Part shown: piece by piece, positions 25,405 through 34,314 of the stretch
How positions within the stretch are numbered: the first letter of the stretch is position 1
Layout: every line of letters begins with the position of its first letter
Source of the DNA: Rhodoferax sp.
GTDB taxonomy: Bacteria > Pseudomonadota > Gammaproteobacteria > Burkholderiales > Burkholderiaceae_C
Direction of reading: 5' to 3'
NCBI GenBank assembly: GCA_024235935.1
Contig: JACKLL010000007.1
Coordinates: 161,406-225,405 of the forward strand
Length of the DNA: 64,000 bases
The notes under the pieces: generated by a model
Databases searched by the model: none
What the model was told of the DNA's origin: nothing
The model's input: only the letters and a program-made list of their open reading frames with translations
Made by a program: the position numbers and the translations under genes

Positions 25405-26114
25405 CGCCCGTGCTGCTGCTGATCCCCGGCATGTTCAACACCGGCGCGATCTGGGATCCGGTGCGGGCGCATCTGGACCCGGCGGTGGACGTGCGGGTCG
25501 CCAACGTACTGACGCAGCCCAGCATTTCCGCCATGGCCGACGACGCCTGGGCACAGGTGGCAAACCTGCCGCCGGGCACACCGCTGATCGTGGCGGGGTA
25601 TTCCATGGGCGGCTACGTGCTGATCGAACTGCTGGCGCGGCATGCGCGCCGTGTCGACGCGGCGGCCTTCGTCGACACCTCGGCACAGATCGAGACGCCG
25701 GATTCGATGGCCGCGCGCGAGAAGACCATTGCCGCGCTGGAACGCAGCTTCGAGCGCGCGGTATCGGCGGTGATCCCGTTCAGCCTGCATCCGGACCACC
25801 ACACCCGCAGCGACCTGGTCGAAGGCATGCGCACGATGATGCACGCGGTCGGCGCCGAGGCCGCGATCCGCCAGACCCGCGCCATCATGGCGCGGGCCGA
25901 TCACCGCGCGATGCTGGCCCAGCTGCACATACCCACGCTGGTGGTCTGCGGCGCCCAGGACAAGGTGACGCCGCCCGCATTGTCGGACGACCTCGCCGCG
26001 CTGGTCCCCGGCGCCGAGCGGCTCACGCTCGCACAGGCCGGCCACCAGGTACCGCTGGAGCAGCCACAGGCACTGGCTGCTGCGCTGATGCAGCTGATCA
26101 CGCGTGCCCGCTAG
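25401..26114 (+). CDS. alpha/beta hydrolase
   Basis: The 237-residue protein has a full hydrolase triad: oxyanion region LIPGMFNTGAIWDPV, nucleophile Ser68 in GYSMGG, Asp in CGAQDKVTPP and His in AGHQVPLEQP. There is no signal peptide, so it acts in the cytosol, on an ester, thioester or a ring-opened diketone. Its start overlaps the CoA-ligase stop (ATGA), implying coupled translation. In the operon it could remove an ester group or release CoA; neither can be shown from the sequence. Confidence 0.87.
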   Translation: MTPVLLLIPGMFNTGAIWDPVRAHLDPAVDVRVANVLTQPSISAMADDAWAQVANLPPGTPLIVAGYSMGGYVLIELLARHARRVDAAAFVDTSAQIETPDSMAAREKTIAALERSFERAVSAVIPFSLHPDHHTRSDLVEGMRTMMHAVGAEAAIRQTRAIMARADHRAMLAQLHIPTLVVCGAQDKVTPPALSDDLAALVPGAERLTLAQAGHQVPLEQPQALAAALMQLITRAR

Positions 26115-26144
26115 TTTCGATACCCACTACAAGGAGACACAGAC

Positions 26145-27125
26145 ATGAAAAGACGTACCCTTTTGAGCGGCCTGGCCGCAGCCGGTGCCACGCTGGGCTT
26201 GCCCATGGCGGCCCGCGCCCAGACCTTCCCCGACCGCCCGGTCCGCGTTGTCGTGCCGTTCGCGGCCGGCAACACGCTGGACAACGCCGTGCGCCAGGTC
26301 GGCGAGGTGTTCAAGCAGAACACCGGGCAACCCATCATCGTGGATGCCAAGCCCGGTGGCTCGGGCATCATCGCCGCCCAGAACGTGATGCAGGCGCCGC
26401 CCGATGGCTACACCGTGCTGCTGTGCAACACCAGCATGTTCACGATCAACCCGCACACCTTCGCCAGCCTGCCCTACGACCCGGACAAGAACTTCAAGCC
26501 GGTCTCCAATTTCCTCGGGGCGGCGATGGTGATGGCGGTCAATGCCAACGTGCCGGCCAACAACGTTGCCGAATTCGTCGCCTGGACCAAGGCCAACCCC
26601 GGCAAGGTCTCGTTCGCATCGTTCACCGCCGGCAACTCCTCGCACTTTGCCGGCGTGATCCTGAACCAGCGTGCCGGCATCGACATGCTGCACGTGCCCT
26701 TCAACGGCACGCCCCCGGCAGTGACCGCACTGCTGTCGGGCACGGTCAACGCGGCCTTCGTGCCAATGATGGCCGTCAAGCAGCATGTGGAGTCGGGCAA
26801 GCTCAAGGTACTGGCCATCACGACGCCGACCCGCTCGTCGCACATGCCCAACCTGGCCACGTTCGTCGAGCAGGGCTACCCCGACCTGGACATCTACATC
26901 TGGGCCGGTCTCGCCGTGCCGGCCGGCACACCGGACGCCATCGTGGCGCGCCTGAACACCGAATTTGGCAAGGCCTTGCGCAGCCCCGAGATCAAGAAGG
27001 CGTGGGACCCCATCGGCTTCGAGCCGCTGGCCACGACACCGCAGGCGTTCCAGGCCTACTACCAGGCGGAGTCCAAGCGCTGGGCCGAGGCGGTGAAGAT
27101 CTCCGGCTTCAAGGCGACGCAATGA
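26145..27125 (+). CDS. Bug/TctC-family binding protein
   Basis: The 326-residue protein has an N-terminal MKRRTLLSGLAAAGATLG that looks like a twin-arginine signal ending in AARAQ, followed by the Bug hallmark TFPDRPVRVVVPFAAGNTLD. The second motif QAPPDGYTVLLCNT is present. The usual GGxxD of the first loop is GNTLD, so the ligand pocket may differ from carboxylate-binding relatives. No TctA/TctB genes are near, while a complete Liv-type ABC importer lies downstream in the same operon. It may capture a second compound or act as a periplasmic sensor. Confidence 0.9.
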   Translation: MKRRTLLSGLAAAGATLGLPMAARAQTFPDRPVRVVVPFAAGNTLDNAVRQVGEVFKQNTGQPIIVDAKPGGSGIIAAQNVMQAPPDGYTVLLCNTSMFTINPHTFASLPYDPDKNFKPVSNFLGAAMVMAVNANVPANNVAEFVAWTKANPGKVSFASFTAGNSSHFAGVILNQRAGIDMLHVPFNGTPPAVTALLSGTVNAAFVPMMAVKQHVESGKLKVLAITTPTRSSHMPNLATFVEQGYPDLDIYIWAGLAVPAGTPDAIVARLNTEFGKALRSPEIKKAWDPIGFEPLATTPQAFQAYYQAESKRWAEAVKISGFKATQ

Positions 27126-27150
27126 GCAAGAGGTCCCTGGAGGTATTGGC

Positions 27151-28164
27151 ATGAGCAGTTTGCGCACGAACCCGTTCACATTGCGCTTGCCGGTGTTCGC
27201 CGCGCCGATGTTCCTGATCTCCGGCCCGGAGCTGGTGCTGGCCGCCTGCAAGGCCGGCATCATCGGCGCCTTTCCCACGCCCAACGCGCGGCCGATCAGC
27301 GAACTCGATGCCTGGATGCGCCAGGTCACCGAAGGCCTGGCCCGCGCCCGCGATACGCAGGAGAGCGCGACGATCGGTCCCTGGTGTGCCAACCTGGTCA
27401 CGCACTCGTCCAACTCGCGCTTGCCGGAAGACCTCGAACTGATCGCCAGGTACAAGCCGCCAGTGGTGGTGACCGCCCTGGGCAGCCCGAAGCCGGCGAT
27501 CCAGGTGGTGCAGTCCTACGGCGGCCTGGTGTTCGCCGACGTCACCAGCATCGCGCTGGCCCGCAAGGCCGTCGCCGCCGGAGCCGATGGTCTGGCCTGC
27601 GTCTCCAGCGGCGCCGGCGGGCATACCGGGACGATCTCGCCATTTGCTTTCGTCAGCGCGGTGCGTGAATTCTTTGACGGCCACATCATCGTCGGCGGCG
27701 GCATCAGCGACGGCTGGGGCGTCGCGGGCGCCATCGCGTCGGGAGCAGACTTCGTCTACATGGGCACGCGGTTCATTCCGACGCGCGAGAGCATGGCACC
27801 CGATGCCTACAAGCAGATGCTGGTCGACTGCTCGGTCGAGGACATCGTCGTCAGCGCCGGCATCACCGGAACGCCTGCAAGCTGGCTCAAGCCCTCGCTG
27901 CGCGCCAACGGGCTGGACCCGGACAACATGCCGTCCACGCCGCCGCGCAACTACGACAGCAACCAGTCCATCGGCGCCAAGAAATGGAAGGACGTCTGGG
28001 CTGCCGGCCAGGGCGTGGGCGCGATCAAGCAGGTGGAGGCGGTGGCCGATGTGGTGGACCGGCTGGAGGCCGAATACCGCAGCGCCTGCCAGCGGCTGGC
28101 CGCGCTGGCGCCCGCAGCCGTAGCCAAGGCCCCGGCGGGCCAGGAGGCACTGCGTGCAGCTTGA
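27151..28164 (+). CDS. nitronate monooxygenase-like flavoprotein
   Basis: The 337-residue protein is a TIM-barrel FMN enzyme of the nitronate monooxygenase/2-nitropropane dioxygenase family. PVFAAPMFLISGPELVLAACKAG starts the barrel, CVSSGAGGHTGTIS supplies the His-bearing phosphate loop, and VGGGISDGWGVAGAI with GADFVYMGTRF are the FMN-phosphate strands. Many family members in catabolic operons act on unknown substrates, not nitronates, and may be enoyl reductases or oxidases. Its last bases contain the GTG start of carotenoid oxygenase 3, an 11-base overlap. Confidence 0.85.
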   Translation: MSSLRTNPFTLRLPVFAAPMFLISGPELVLAACKAGIIGAFPTPNARPISELDAWMRQVTEGLARARDTQESATIGPWCANLVTHSSNSRLPEDLELIARYKPPVVVTALGSPKPAIQVVQSYGGLVFADVTSIALARKAVAAGADGLACVSSGAGGHTGTISPFAFVSAVREFFDGHIIVGGGISDGWGVAGAIASGADFVYMGTRFIPTRESMAPDAYKQMLVDCSVEDIVVSAGITGTPASWLKPSLRANGLDPDNMPSTPPRNYDSNQSIGAKKWKDVWAAGQGVGAIKQVEAVADVVDRLEAEYRSACQRLAALAPAAVAKAPAGQEALRAA

Positions 28165-29641
28165 GGTCGTCCATACGGTGCGCTCCACGCTGGAGCCGGA
28201 CGGGCATCCGTACATGTCCGGCGTGTTCGCGCCGAACTATGTCGAATGCAACGCGCACGCGCTGACCGTGATCGGCACCGTCCCGGCGTCGCTGAACGGC
28301 GTCTACCTGCGCAACACGCAGAACCCGGTGCACCAGCCGCTGGGGCGCTACCACGCATTCGACGGCGACGGCATGCTGCACATGATGCGCTTCCAGGACG
28401 GCCGCTGCGAATACCGCAACCGTTTCGTGCCGACCAAGGCCTTCGTCGAAGAGCGCGAAGCCGGCGGCGCGCTGTATGCCGGCCTGATCGACAACCCCCG
28501 GCTTGCCAAACGCCCCGGCTGGGGTGCCCGCGGCGGCTTGCGCGACAGTGCCGCCACCGACGTGATCGTGCATGCCGGCAGCGCGCTGGCCACCTTCTAC
28601 CAGTGCGGCGAACCCTACCGCATGGACGCCGCGACGCTCGACTTCAAGGGCGTGGCGCCCTGGGGTGCGGCTGTCATGCCGGACGGCATCTCGGCCCATC
28701 CCAAGGTCGACCCACAGACCGGCGAGCTGCTGTTCTTCAACTATTCCAAGCAGGCGCCCTACATGCATTTCGGCGTCGTCGATGCGAACGACACGCTGGT
28801 GCACTACGTGCCGGTGGAACTGCCGGGTCCGCGCCTGCCGCACGACATGGCATTCACCGAACACTACGCCATCGTCAACGACTTCCCGCTGTTCTGGGAC
28901 CCGGCGCTGCTGGCCCAGGGCAAGCACAAGGTGGTCTACCGGCCGGAGCTGCCGGCACGGTTCGGCATCGTGCCGCGCCGCGGCAGGAGCGGCGAGGTGC
29001 GCTGGTTCGAGGCCAGCCCCACCTACGTGCTGCACTGGCTCAATGCCTGGGAAGAAGGCGACGAGATCGTGCTGCACGGCTTTCACCAGAAGACACCGCT
29101 GCCGACCCGCGGCAATGGCGAGGGCGGCTTCGACAACACCGGCACCACGCTCGGCCCCGAGCGCTACGGCCCCACGCTGTACTGCTGGCGCTTCAACCTG
29201 CGCACCGGCAAGACCCACGAGCAGCGGCTGTCGGAGCTACCGCTGGAGTTCGGCATGATCAATGCCCGCCACTGGGGCCGGCCCTACCGGTATTCGTACA
29301 ACATGGTGGCGCATCCCGGCTCCTTCCTGTTCGACGGCATCACGCGGTTCGACCGTGTCAGTGGCGCCACCGCAACCTATCTGTTCGGCGAAGGCCGCTT
29401 TGGCAGCGAGTCGCCGATGGCGCCGGCTACCGGTGCAAAGGCCGAGGACGACGGCTACGTGGTGAGCTTCGTCACCGACATGAACACCCGCAGTTCGGAA
29501 TGCATCGTGCTCGATGCGCGGAACATCGCCGCCGGACCGGTGGCGCGCATCCTGCTGCCGCACGCGATCAGCAGCGGCACCCACGCCTGCTGGGCCGATG
29601 CCAGCGAGATCCGCTCCACGGCGACAGCGATCCCCACCTAG
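28154..29641 (+). CDS. carotenoid oxygenase family protein 3 (GTG start)
   Basis: The 495-residue enzyme starts at GTG 28154, with aggagg at 28142-28147, inside the end of the flavoprotein gene. Iron ligands are His182 (ISAHPKVD), His230 (LPHDMAFT), His294 (VLHWLNAWEE) and His477 (SGTHACW). It belongs with protein 4: both have YLRNTQNPV instead of YVRNGPN near the N-terminus, a RPGWGA loop, and a C-terminal SGTH-x-CW motif. The Asn-Thr-Gln-Asn variant is an unusual form of the normally Asn-Gly-Pro-Asn turn. It probably cleaves a different alkene from proteins 1 and 2. Confidence 0.92.
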   Translation: MQLEVVHTVRSTLEPDGHPYMSGVFAPNYVECNAHALTVIGTVPASLNGVYLRNTQNPVHQPLGRYHAFDGDGMLHMMRFQDGRCEYRNRFVPTKAFVEEREAGGALYAGLIDNPRLAKRPGWGARGGLRDSAATDVIVHAGSALATFYQCGEPYRMDAATLDFKGVAPWGAAVMPDGISAHPKVDPQTGELLFFNYSKQAPYMHFGVVDANDTLVHYVPVELPGPRLPHDMAFTEHYAIVNDFPLFWDPALLAQGKHKVVYRPELPARFGIVPRRGRSGEVRWFEASPTYVLHWLNAWEEGDEIVLHGFHQKTPLPTRGNGEGGFDNTGTTLGPERYGPTLYCWRFNLRTGKTHEQRLSELPLEFGMINARHWGRPYRYSYNMVAHPGSFLFDGITRFDRVSGATATYLFGEGRFGSESPMAPATGAKAEDDGYVVSFVTDMNTRSSECIVLDARNIAAGPVARILLPHAISSGTHACWADASEIRSTATAIPT

Positions 29642-29654
29642 ACAAGGAAACAGC

Positions 29655-30890
29655 ATGGCGACAAGTACCTACATCCTCGGCGGCTATCAGACCGACTTCG
29701 CGAAAGCCTGGTCGCGCCATGGCCAGGACCTCTCGGACATGACGCGCGAAGCCACGCTGGGCGCGCTGCAGGCCAGTGGCGTGGATACAGCGCGCATCCA
29801 GAGCATCCACGTCGGCAACGCCTTTGGCGAGCTGCAGCGCCAGCAGGCGCATCTGGGCGCGATGGTCGCACAGGTCGTGCCCGAGCTGTGGGGCGTACCG
29901 GCGATGCGCCATGAAGGCGCCTGCGCATCCTCGTCGCTGGCCGTGCTCTCGGCCATGGCCGAGATCGAAGCCGGTCGCTACGACTGTGTGCTGGTGCTGG
30001 GTGTCGAGGAGTTCAAGAACCTGCCGGGCGACCAGGCCTCTGCCAACCAGAACGCCGCCGCCTGGCAGGGCCACGAGGACATTGACTGCACCTTCATGTG
30101 GCCAGCCGCATTCGGATTGCTGGCGGGCGAATACGACAAGCGCTACGGGCTGGACCGCAAATACCTGAACCGCATCGCCGAACTGAACTATGGCAATGCC
30201 AGGCGCAACCCGCTGGCGCAGACCCGCAAGTGGCAGTTCGACGACAAGAGCTTCACCGACGATGACCAGGCCAATCCCATGGTCGAGCCAGGCTCGCGGC
30301 GCCAGGACTGCGGCCAGATCACCGATGGCGCCTGTGCCGTCGTGCTGGCCAGCGCCGAGTTTGCGCGTGCTCATGCGCAACGCAGTGGCACGACACTGGG
30401 CCAGCTGCCCCGCATCGCCGGCTGGGGCCACCGCAACGCCGGGCTGCGCCTGAAGGACAAGCTCGCGCGCAGCGCCAACGCGCCGTATGTGTTTCCGCAT
30501 GTGCGCCAGACCATCGAAGACGCCTGGCGGCGTGCAGGCGTGGCAGACATCACCGCCATGGACGGCGTCGAAACCCACGACTGCTTCACCACCACCGAAT
30601 ACATGGCGATCGACCACCTGGGGCTGACGCCGCCAGGCCAGAGCTGGCAGGCGATCGAGGACGGACGCATCGAGCGCGGCGGCAGTTGCCCGATCAACAT
30701 GAGCGGCGGCCTGATCGGTTGCGGCCATCCGGTCGGCGCGACCGGCGCCCGCATGCTGCTGGATGCCGCACGGCAGGTCAGCGGACAGGCCGGCGACATG
30801 CAGATCGAAGGCGCTCGCCGTGTGCAGACCCTCAACATCGGCGGCTCCTGTGCCACGGTCGCGAGTTTCGTCGTCGCACGCGACGCCTGA
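29655..30890 (+). CDS. thiolase (acetyl-CoA acyltransferase, SCP2-like)
   Basis: The 411-residue enzyme has the nucleophilic Cys90 in HEGACASSSLAV, the segment HDCFTTTEYMAID that takes the place of the NEAF motif, and His358 in LIGCGHPVGATGARML. The replacement of NEAF by HDCF is typical of SCP-x/SCP2-type thiolases, which accept branched or steroid-like acyl-CoAs. Thiolytic removal of acetyl- or propionyl-CoA from a chain-shortened product fits the operon. It lies 13 bases after carotenoid oxygenase 3 and 17 bases before the regulator gene. Confidence 0.9.
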   Translation: MATSTYILGGYQTDFAKAWSRHGQDLSDMTREATLGALQASGVDTARIQSIHVGNAFGELQRQQAHLGAMVAQVVPELWGVPAMRHEGACASSSLAVLSAMAEIEAGRYDCVLVLGVEEFKNLPGDQASANQNAAAWQGHEDIDCTFMWPAAFGLLAGEYDKRYGLDRKYLNRIAELNYGNARRNPLAQTRKWQFDDKSFTDDDQANPMVEPGSRRQDCGQITDGACAVVLASAEFARAHAQRSGTTLGQLPRIAGWGHRNAGLRLKDKLARSANAPYVFPHVRQTIEDAWRRAGVADITAMDGVETHDCFTTTEYMAIDHLGLTPPGQSWQAIEDGRIERGGSCPINMSGGLIGCGHPVGATGARMLLDAARQVSGQAGDMQIEGARRVQTLNIGGSCATVASFVVARDA

Positions 30891-30907
30891 TCCAGGCTGC
30901 AACCGGC

Positions 30908-31861
30908 ATGGCCACACGCTCCGCCCTGTCGTTCGCGCCAGACCTCGATCTGACGCGCGACGCGCTGGCCAGCAGTACGCTGAACCACGGCCTGATGGTG
31001 CTGGGCGAACGCTGGACCATGGCGGTGATGATGGGCGCCTTCACCGGCGTCAACCGTTTCGACGACTGGCAGAACCGGCTCGGCATTCCACGCCCCACCC
31101 TCGCCAGCCGGCTCAAGGCCCTGGTTGCGCTGGGCCTGATGCGCCAGCGCGCCTACCAGGAGCGACCGCGGCGCATGGCCTACCACCTGACGGCAGCGGG
31201 CATGAAGCTGTACCCGCATGTGCTGATGGTCTGGGTGTGGGAGCGGCGCTGGGGCAGCCGACGCTCGCAGTTGCCCGACACCTTGTTGCACAAGCCCTGC
31301 GGCCATCATTTTCAGCCGACGCTGACCTGCACAGCCTGCGGCGACAAGGTCGGCATCCACGACCTGCAGCTCACGCTCAAGACCAACCGCCGGCTGCTGG
31401 CCCTGGCGGCGCAGTCCCGCCGCGCAGCCCGACTGGCCAGCAGCAGTGCCGCCAGCATGGGCCTGCGTGTCGACCGCTGGTCGCTGATGATCGTGACCGC
31501 CGTAGTGCTCGGCTGCCACTACTTCGACCAGTTGCTGCATGTGCTGGGCATTGCCAGCAGCGTGCTGGCGCGGCGCCTGAACAGCATGGTCGAGGCCGGC
31601 CTGCTGCTGGCCCAACCCGATACCCACGATGCACGGCGCACCGTTTACCGCCTTACCCCGTCCAGCCGCGATCTGTTCGGCTACCTGGTGTGTTTCTCCA
31701 CCTGGGCCGCGCGCGAATACCTGCAGGAGCCCAGCTCGATCCGGCCGGTGCACAAGACCTGCGGGCAGGCCTTCATTCCGCGGGTCGCCTGCAGCGCCTG
31801 CGGCGAGGCAGTCCATCCCTGGGACGTGGCCATCGCACCGTCCGGACACAGCAATCCCTGA
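30908..31861 (+). CDS. tandem-HxlR winged-helix regulator with two Cys/His metal motifs
   Basis: The 317-residue protein is a duplication. Residues ~22-115 and ~176-270 are two HxlR/MarR-like winged helices (LMVLGERWTMAVMMGAF with IPRPTLASRLKALVALGL; RVDRWSLMIVTAVVLG with IASSVLARRLNSMVEAGL). Each is followed by the same H-x2-C-x9-C-x2-C motif: His128, Cys131, Cys141, Cys144 and His282, Cys285, Cys295, Cys298. HxlR proteins normally have one domain and act as dimers, so this could be a covalent pseudo-dimer with bound zinc or a thiol/redox sensor. It sits inside the operon and probably regulates it. Confidence 0.88.
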   Translation: MATRSALSFAPDLDLTRDALASSTLNHGLMVLGERWTMAVMMGAFTGVNRFDDWQNRLGIPRPTLASRLKALVALGLMRQRAYQERPRRMAYHLTAAGMKLYPHVLMVWVWERRWGSRRSQLPDTLLHKPCGHHFQPTLTCTACGDKVGIHDLQLTLKTNRRLLALAAQSRRAARLASSSAASMGLRVDRWSLMIVTAVVLGCHYFDQLLHVLGIASSVLARRLNSMVEAGLLLAQPDTHDARRTVYRLTPSSRDLFGYLVCFSTWAAREYLQEPSSIRPVHKTCGQAFIPRVACSACGEAVHPWDVAIAPSGHSNP

Positions 31862-31879
31862 TCCAGGAGCATCCCCACC

Positions 31880-33364
31880 ATGCCCACCGTCAACCACATC
31901 CGCACCCTGCACAGCGACATCACGCCCGGTGATCACCCCTATCTGCAAGGGGCGTGGACCCCCTTGCTGGAGGAGGTCGACGCCACCGACCTTCAGGTGC
32001 TGTCGGGCAGCATCCCGACCGACATCGACGGCGTCTACCTGCGCAACACCCAGAATCCGGTCTACAAGTCCATCGGCCGCTACCACCCGTTCGACGGCGA
32101 CGGCATGATCCACATGCTGGCGCTGCGGGACGGCAAAGCGAGCTATCGCAACCGCTTCGTGCAGACCAAGGGCCTGGGCGCCGAGATCGAAGCCAACCGG
32201 CGTCTGTGGGCCGGCCTGATGGAAGACCCGCGGTTGTCGACACGCCCGGGCTGGGGTGCGCACGGATCGATCAAGGACGCGTCGAGCACCGACGTCGTCG
32301 TGCATGCCGGCAAGGCGCTCACGGCCTACTACCAGTGCGGCGAGGGTTACCGGATGGACCCGCTGACGCTGGAGCAGCAGGGTATTCCCCCCTGGTCGCC
32401 GCTGGACGGCATCTCGGCCCACATGAAGGTCGACGAAGCGAACGGCGAACTGCTGTTCTTCAACTACGGCAAACATGCACCCTACATGCACTACGGTGTC
32501 GTCGACCGGCACGACAAGCTGGTGCACTACGTCCCGATCCCGCTGCCGGGCCCGCGCCTGCCCCATGACATGGCGTTCACGGAGCACTTCGCGATCCTCA
32601 ACGACTTTCCGCTGTTCTGGGATCCGGAATTGCTCCAGCAGGGCAAGCACGTGGTGAAGTTCCACCCGGATCTGCCATCCCGTTTTGCCATCATTCCGCG
32701 CCGCGGCCAGGTGCAGGACATCCGCTGGTTCGAGGCTGCCCCCACCTTCGTGCTGCACTGGCTCAACGCCTATGAAGAAGGCGACGAGATCGTCCTCGAC
32801 GGCTATTTCGAAGAAGAGCCCGAACCCAAGAACTTCGAAGGCGCGCCCAAGGGCTACGAACGCATGATGTCCTACCTGGACCAGTACAAGATGAAGACCC
32901 GGCTGCACCGCTGGCGCTTCAACCTGGCCACCGGCAAGACGACGGAACAGCGGCTGGACGAGCGCACGCTGGAGTTCGGCATGTTCAACCAGCGTCATGC
33001 CGGCAAGCCCTATCGCTATGCCTACAGCGCGGTGCAGGTGCCGGGCTGGTTCCTGTTCCATGGCTACGTGAAGCACGACCTGCAGACCGGGCAGTCCTGG
33101 GAGATTCGCCTGCCCGAAGGCCAGTACGCCAGCGAGGCGCCGTTCGCACCACGCATCGATGCAAAGGACGAGGACGATGGCTACCTCGTGACCTTCATCA
33201 CCAACGAAAACACCCAGGGCTCCGAGGCGCTGCTGATCGATTGCAAACGCTTCGCCGAGGGACCGGTGTGCCGCATCGCACTGCCACACAAGCTGTGCAG
33301 TGGTACGCACTCTTGCTGGGCCAACGGCGCGGACCTGCGCGACGGACTGCTGCGTACCCCATGA
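31880..33364 (+). CDS. carotenoid oxygenase family protein 4
   Basis: The 494-residue enzyme has iron ligands His181 (ISAHMKVD), His229 (LPHDMAFT), His293 (VLHWLNAYEE) and His477 (SGTHSCW). With protein 3 it shares YLRNTQNPV, RPGWGA, LEFGM-x-N-x-RH and the final SGTH-x-CW. It has an extra acidic segment (FEEEPEPKNFEGAPK) around residues 313-327 in the region that forms a surface loop between propeller blades. It follows the regulator by 18 bases and overlaps the DUF1295 gene by 4. Like its paralogs it has no signal peptide. Confidence 0.92.
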   Translation: MPTVNHIRTLHSDITPGDHPYLQGAWTPLLEEVDATDLQVLSGSIPTDIDGVYLRNTQNPVYKSIGRYHPFDGDGMIHMLALRDGKASYRNRFVQTKGLGAEIEANRRLWAGLMEDPRLSTRPGWGAHGSIKDASSTDVVVHAGKALTAYYQCGEGYRMDPLTLEQQGIPPWSPLDGISAHMKVDEANGELLFFNYGKHAPYMHYGVVDRHDKLVHYVPIPLPGPRLPHDMAFTEHFAILNDFPLFWDPELLQQGKHVVKFHPDLPSRFAIIPRRGQVQDIRWFEAAPTFVLHWLNAYEEGDEIVLDGYFEEEPEPKNFEGAPKGYERMMSYLDQYKMKTRLHRWRFNLATGKTTEQRLDERTLEFGMFNQRHAGKPYRYAYSAVQVPGWFLFHGYVKHDLQTGQSWEIRLPEGQYASEAPFAPRIDAKDEDDGYLVTFITNENTQGSEALLIDCKRFAEGPVCRIALPHKLCSGTHSCWANGADLRDGLLRTP

Positions 33365-34314
33365 GCACGGTCCTGGCTCCGTTGGCGGCACTGCTGTGGC
33401 TGGTCTGGGTGGTCGGCCTGCTGGTCTTTCGCCGCCGGCCGGAACTCAAGGTCGGCACGCCACGCGAGTTCGTCTACCCACTGGCCGCACTGGGCATCGG
33501 CCTGTGGTGGTGGTTCAGCCGCGCCGGCGACCCCGGCGTGTGGTTTCTGTCGCTGTACATGCGTGCGGCGGTGATCACCGGCGCCCTGCTCACAGGGGTC
33601 TGGATCCTCAGCCTGGTCAAGCGCGACTGCGGCATCATGGATGCAGCCTATCCGCTGGCCGTCGCAGTACCCGTGCTGGTTCTGCTGGTGCGCCGTGGAT
33701 CCTGGTCGGCGCACGAGGTCCTGACGGCACTGATGGTCGGCGCATGGGCGCTGCGCATGTCGCTGCACATCGGCCTGCGCAATGCCGGTCATGGCGAGGA
33801 CGGACGCTACGCCGCCTGGCGCCGGCGCTTCGCCGGCCACTGGTGGTGGTGGAGCTTTTTTCAGGTCTTCGTGATGCAGGGCGTCACCGTCTGGTTGTGG
33901 TCGATCGGACTGATCGCGGCCGTGGCCGCCGGCGCGCATCCGCTGGGCTGGCAACATGTGTTGGCACTGGCGCTGTTTGCGCTCGGCTTCAGCTTCCAGG
34001 CAGTGGGCGACCTGCAGCTCGAACGCTTCAAACGCGAGCGCACGGATCGCAGCCAGGTTCTCGACACCGGCCTGTGGCGGCTGTCGCGCCATCCCAACTA
34101 TTTTGGCGAAGCCACCGTGTGGTGGAGCTTTGCCGCCCTGGGCCTGGTGCACCCTTGGGGTTGGCTCGCGCTGGTCTGCCCGCTGTATGTCACCTGGTTC
34201 ATGAGCGCCGGCTCGGCCACGCCGATGCAGGAGCGCTACCTGCAGAAAACCAAACCGGCGTATGCCGACTACATGCGCCGCGTACCAGTCTTTTTCCCAT
34301 GGACACGGCCATGA
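33361..34314 (+). CDS. DUF1295 membrane protein (steroid 5-alpha-reductase-like)
   Basis: The protein has 317 residues and eight or nine membrane segments. DCGIMDAAYPLAVAVPVL near residue 90 and the C-terminal WRLSRHPNYFGEATVWWSF followed by PMQERYLQKTKPAYADYMRR are the NADPH-binding signature of DUF1295/3-oxo-5-alpha-steroid 4-dehydrogenase-like proteins. Characterised relatives reduce a C=C conjugated to a ketone. In this operon it could reduce an enone made during breakdown of a terpenoid or apocarotenoid. It overlaps both neighbours by ATGA. Confidence 0.87.
   Translation: MSTVLAPLAALLWLVWVVGLLVFRRRPELKVGTPREFVYPLAALGIGLWWWFSRAGDPGVWFLSLYMRAAVITGALLTGVWILSLVKRDCGIMDAAYPLAVAVPVLVLLVRRGSWSAHEVLTALMVGAWALRMSLHIGLRNAGHGEDGRYAAWRRRFAGHWWWWSFFQVFVMQGVTVWLWSIGLIAAVAAGAHPLGWQHVLALALFALGFSFQAVGDLQLERFKRERTDRSQVLDTGLWRLSRHPNYFGEATVWWSFAALGLVHPWGWLALVCPLYVTWFMSAGSATPMQERYLQKTKPAYADYMRRVPVFFPWTRP

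Noticed and set aside
30371..33391. Second minus-strand frame of about 1000 codons
   Set aside because: Antisense to thiolase, regulator and oxygenase genes with clear motifs; His/Gln/Ala-rich composition is typical of a shadow.
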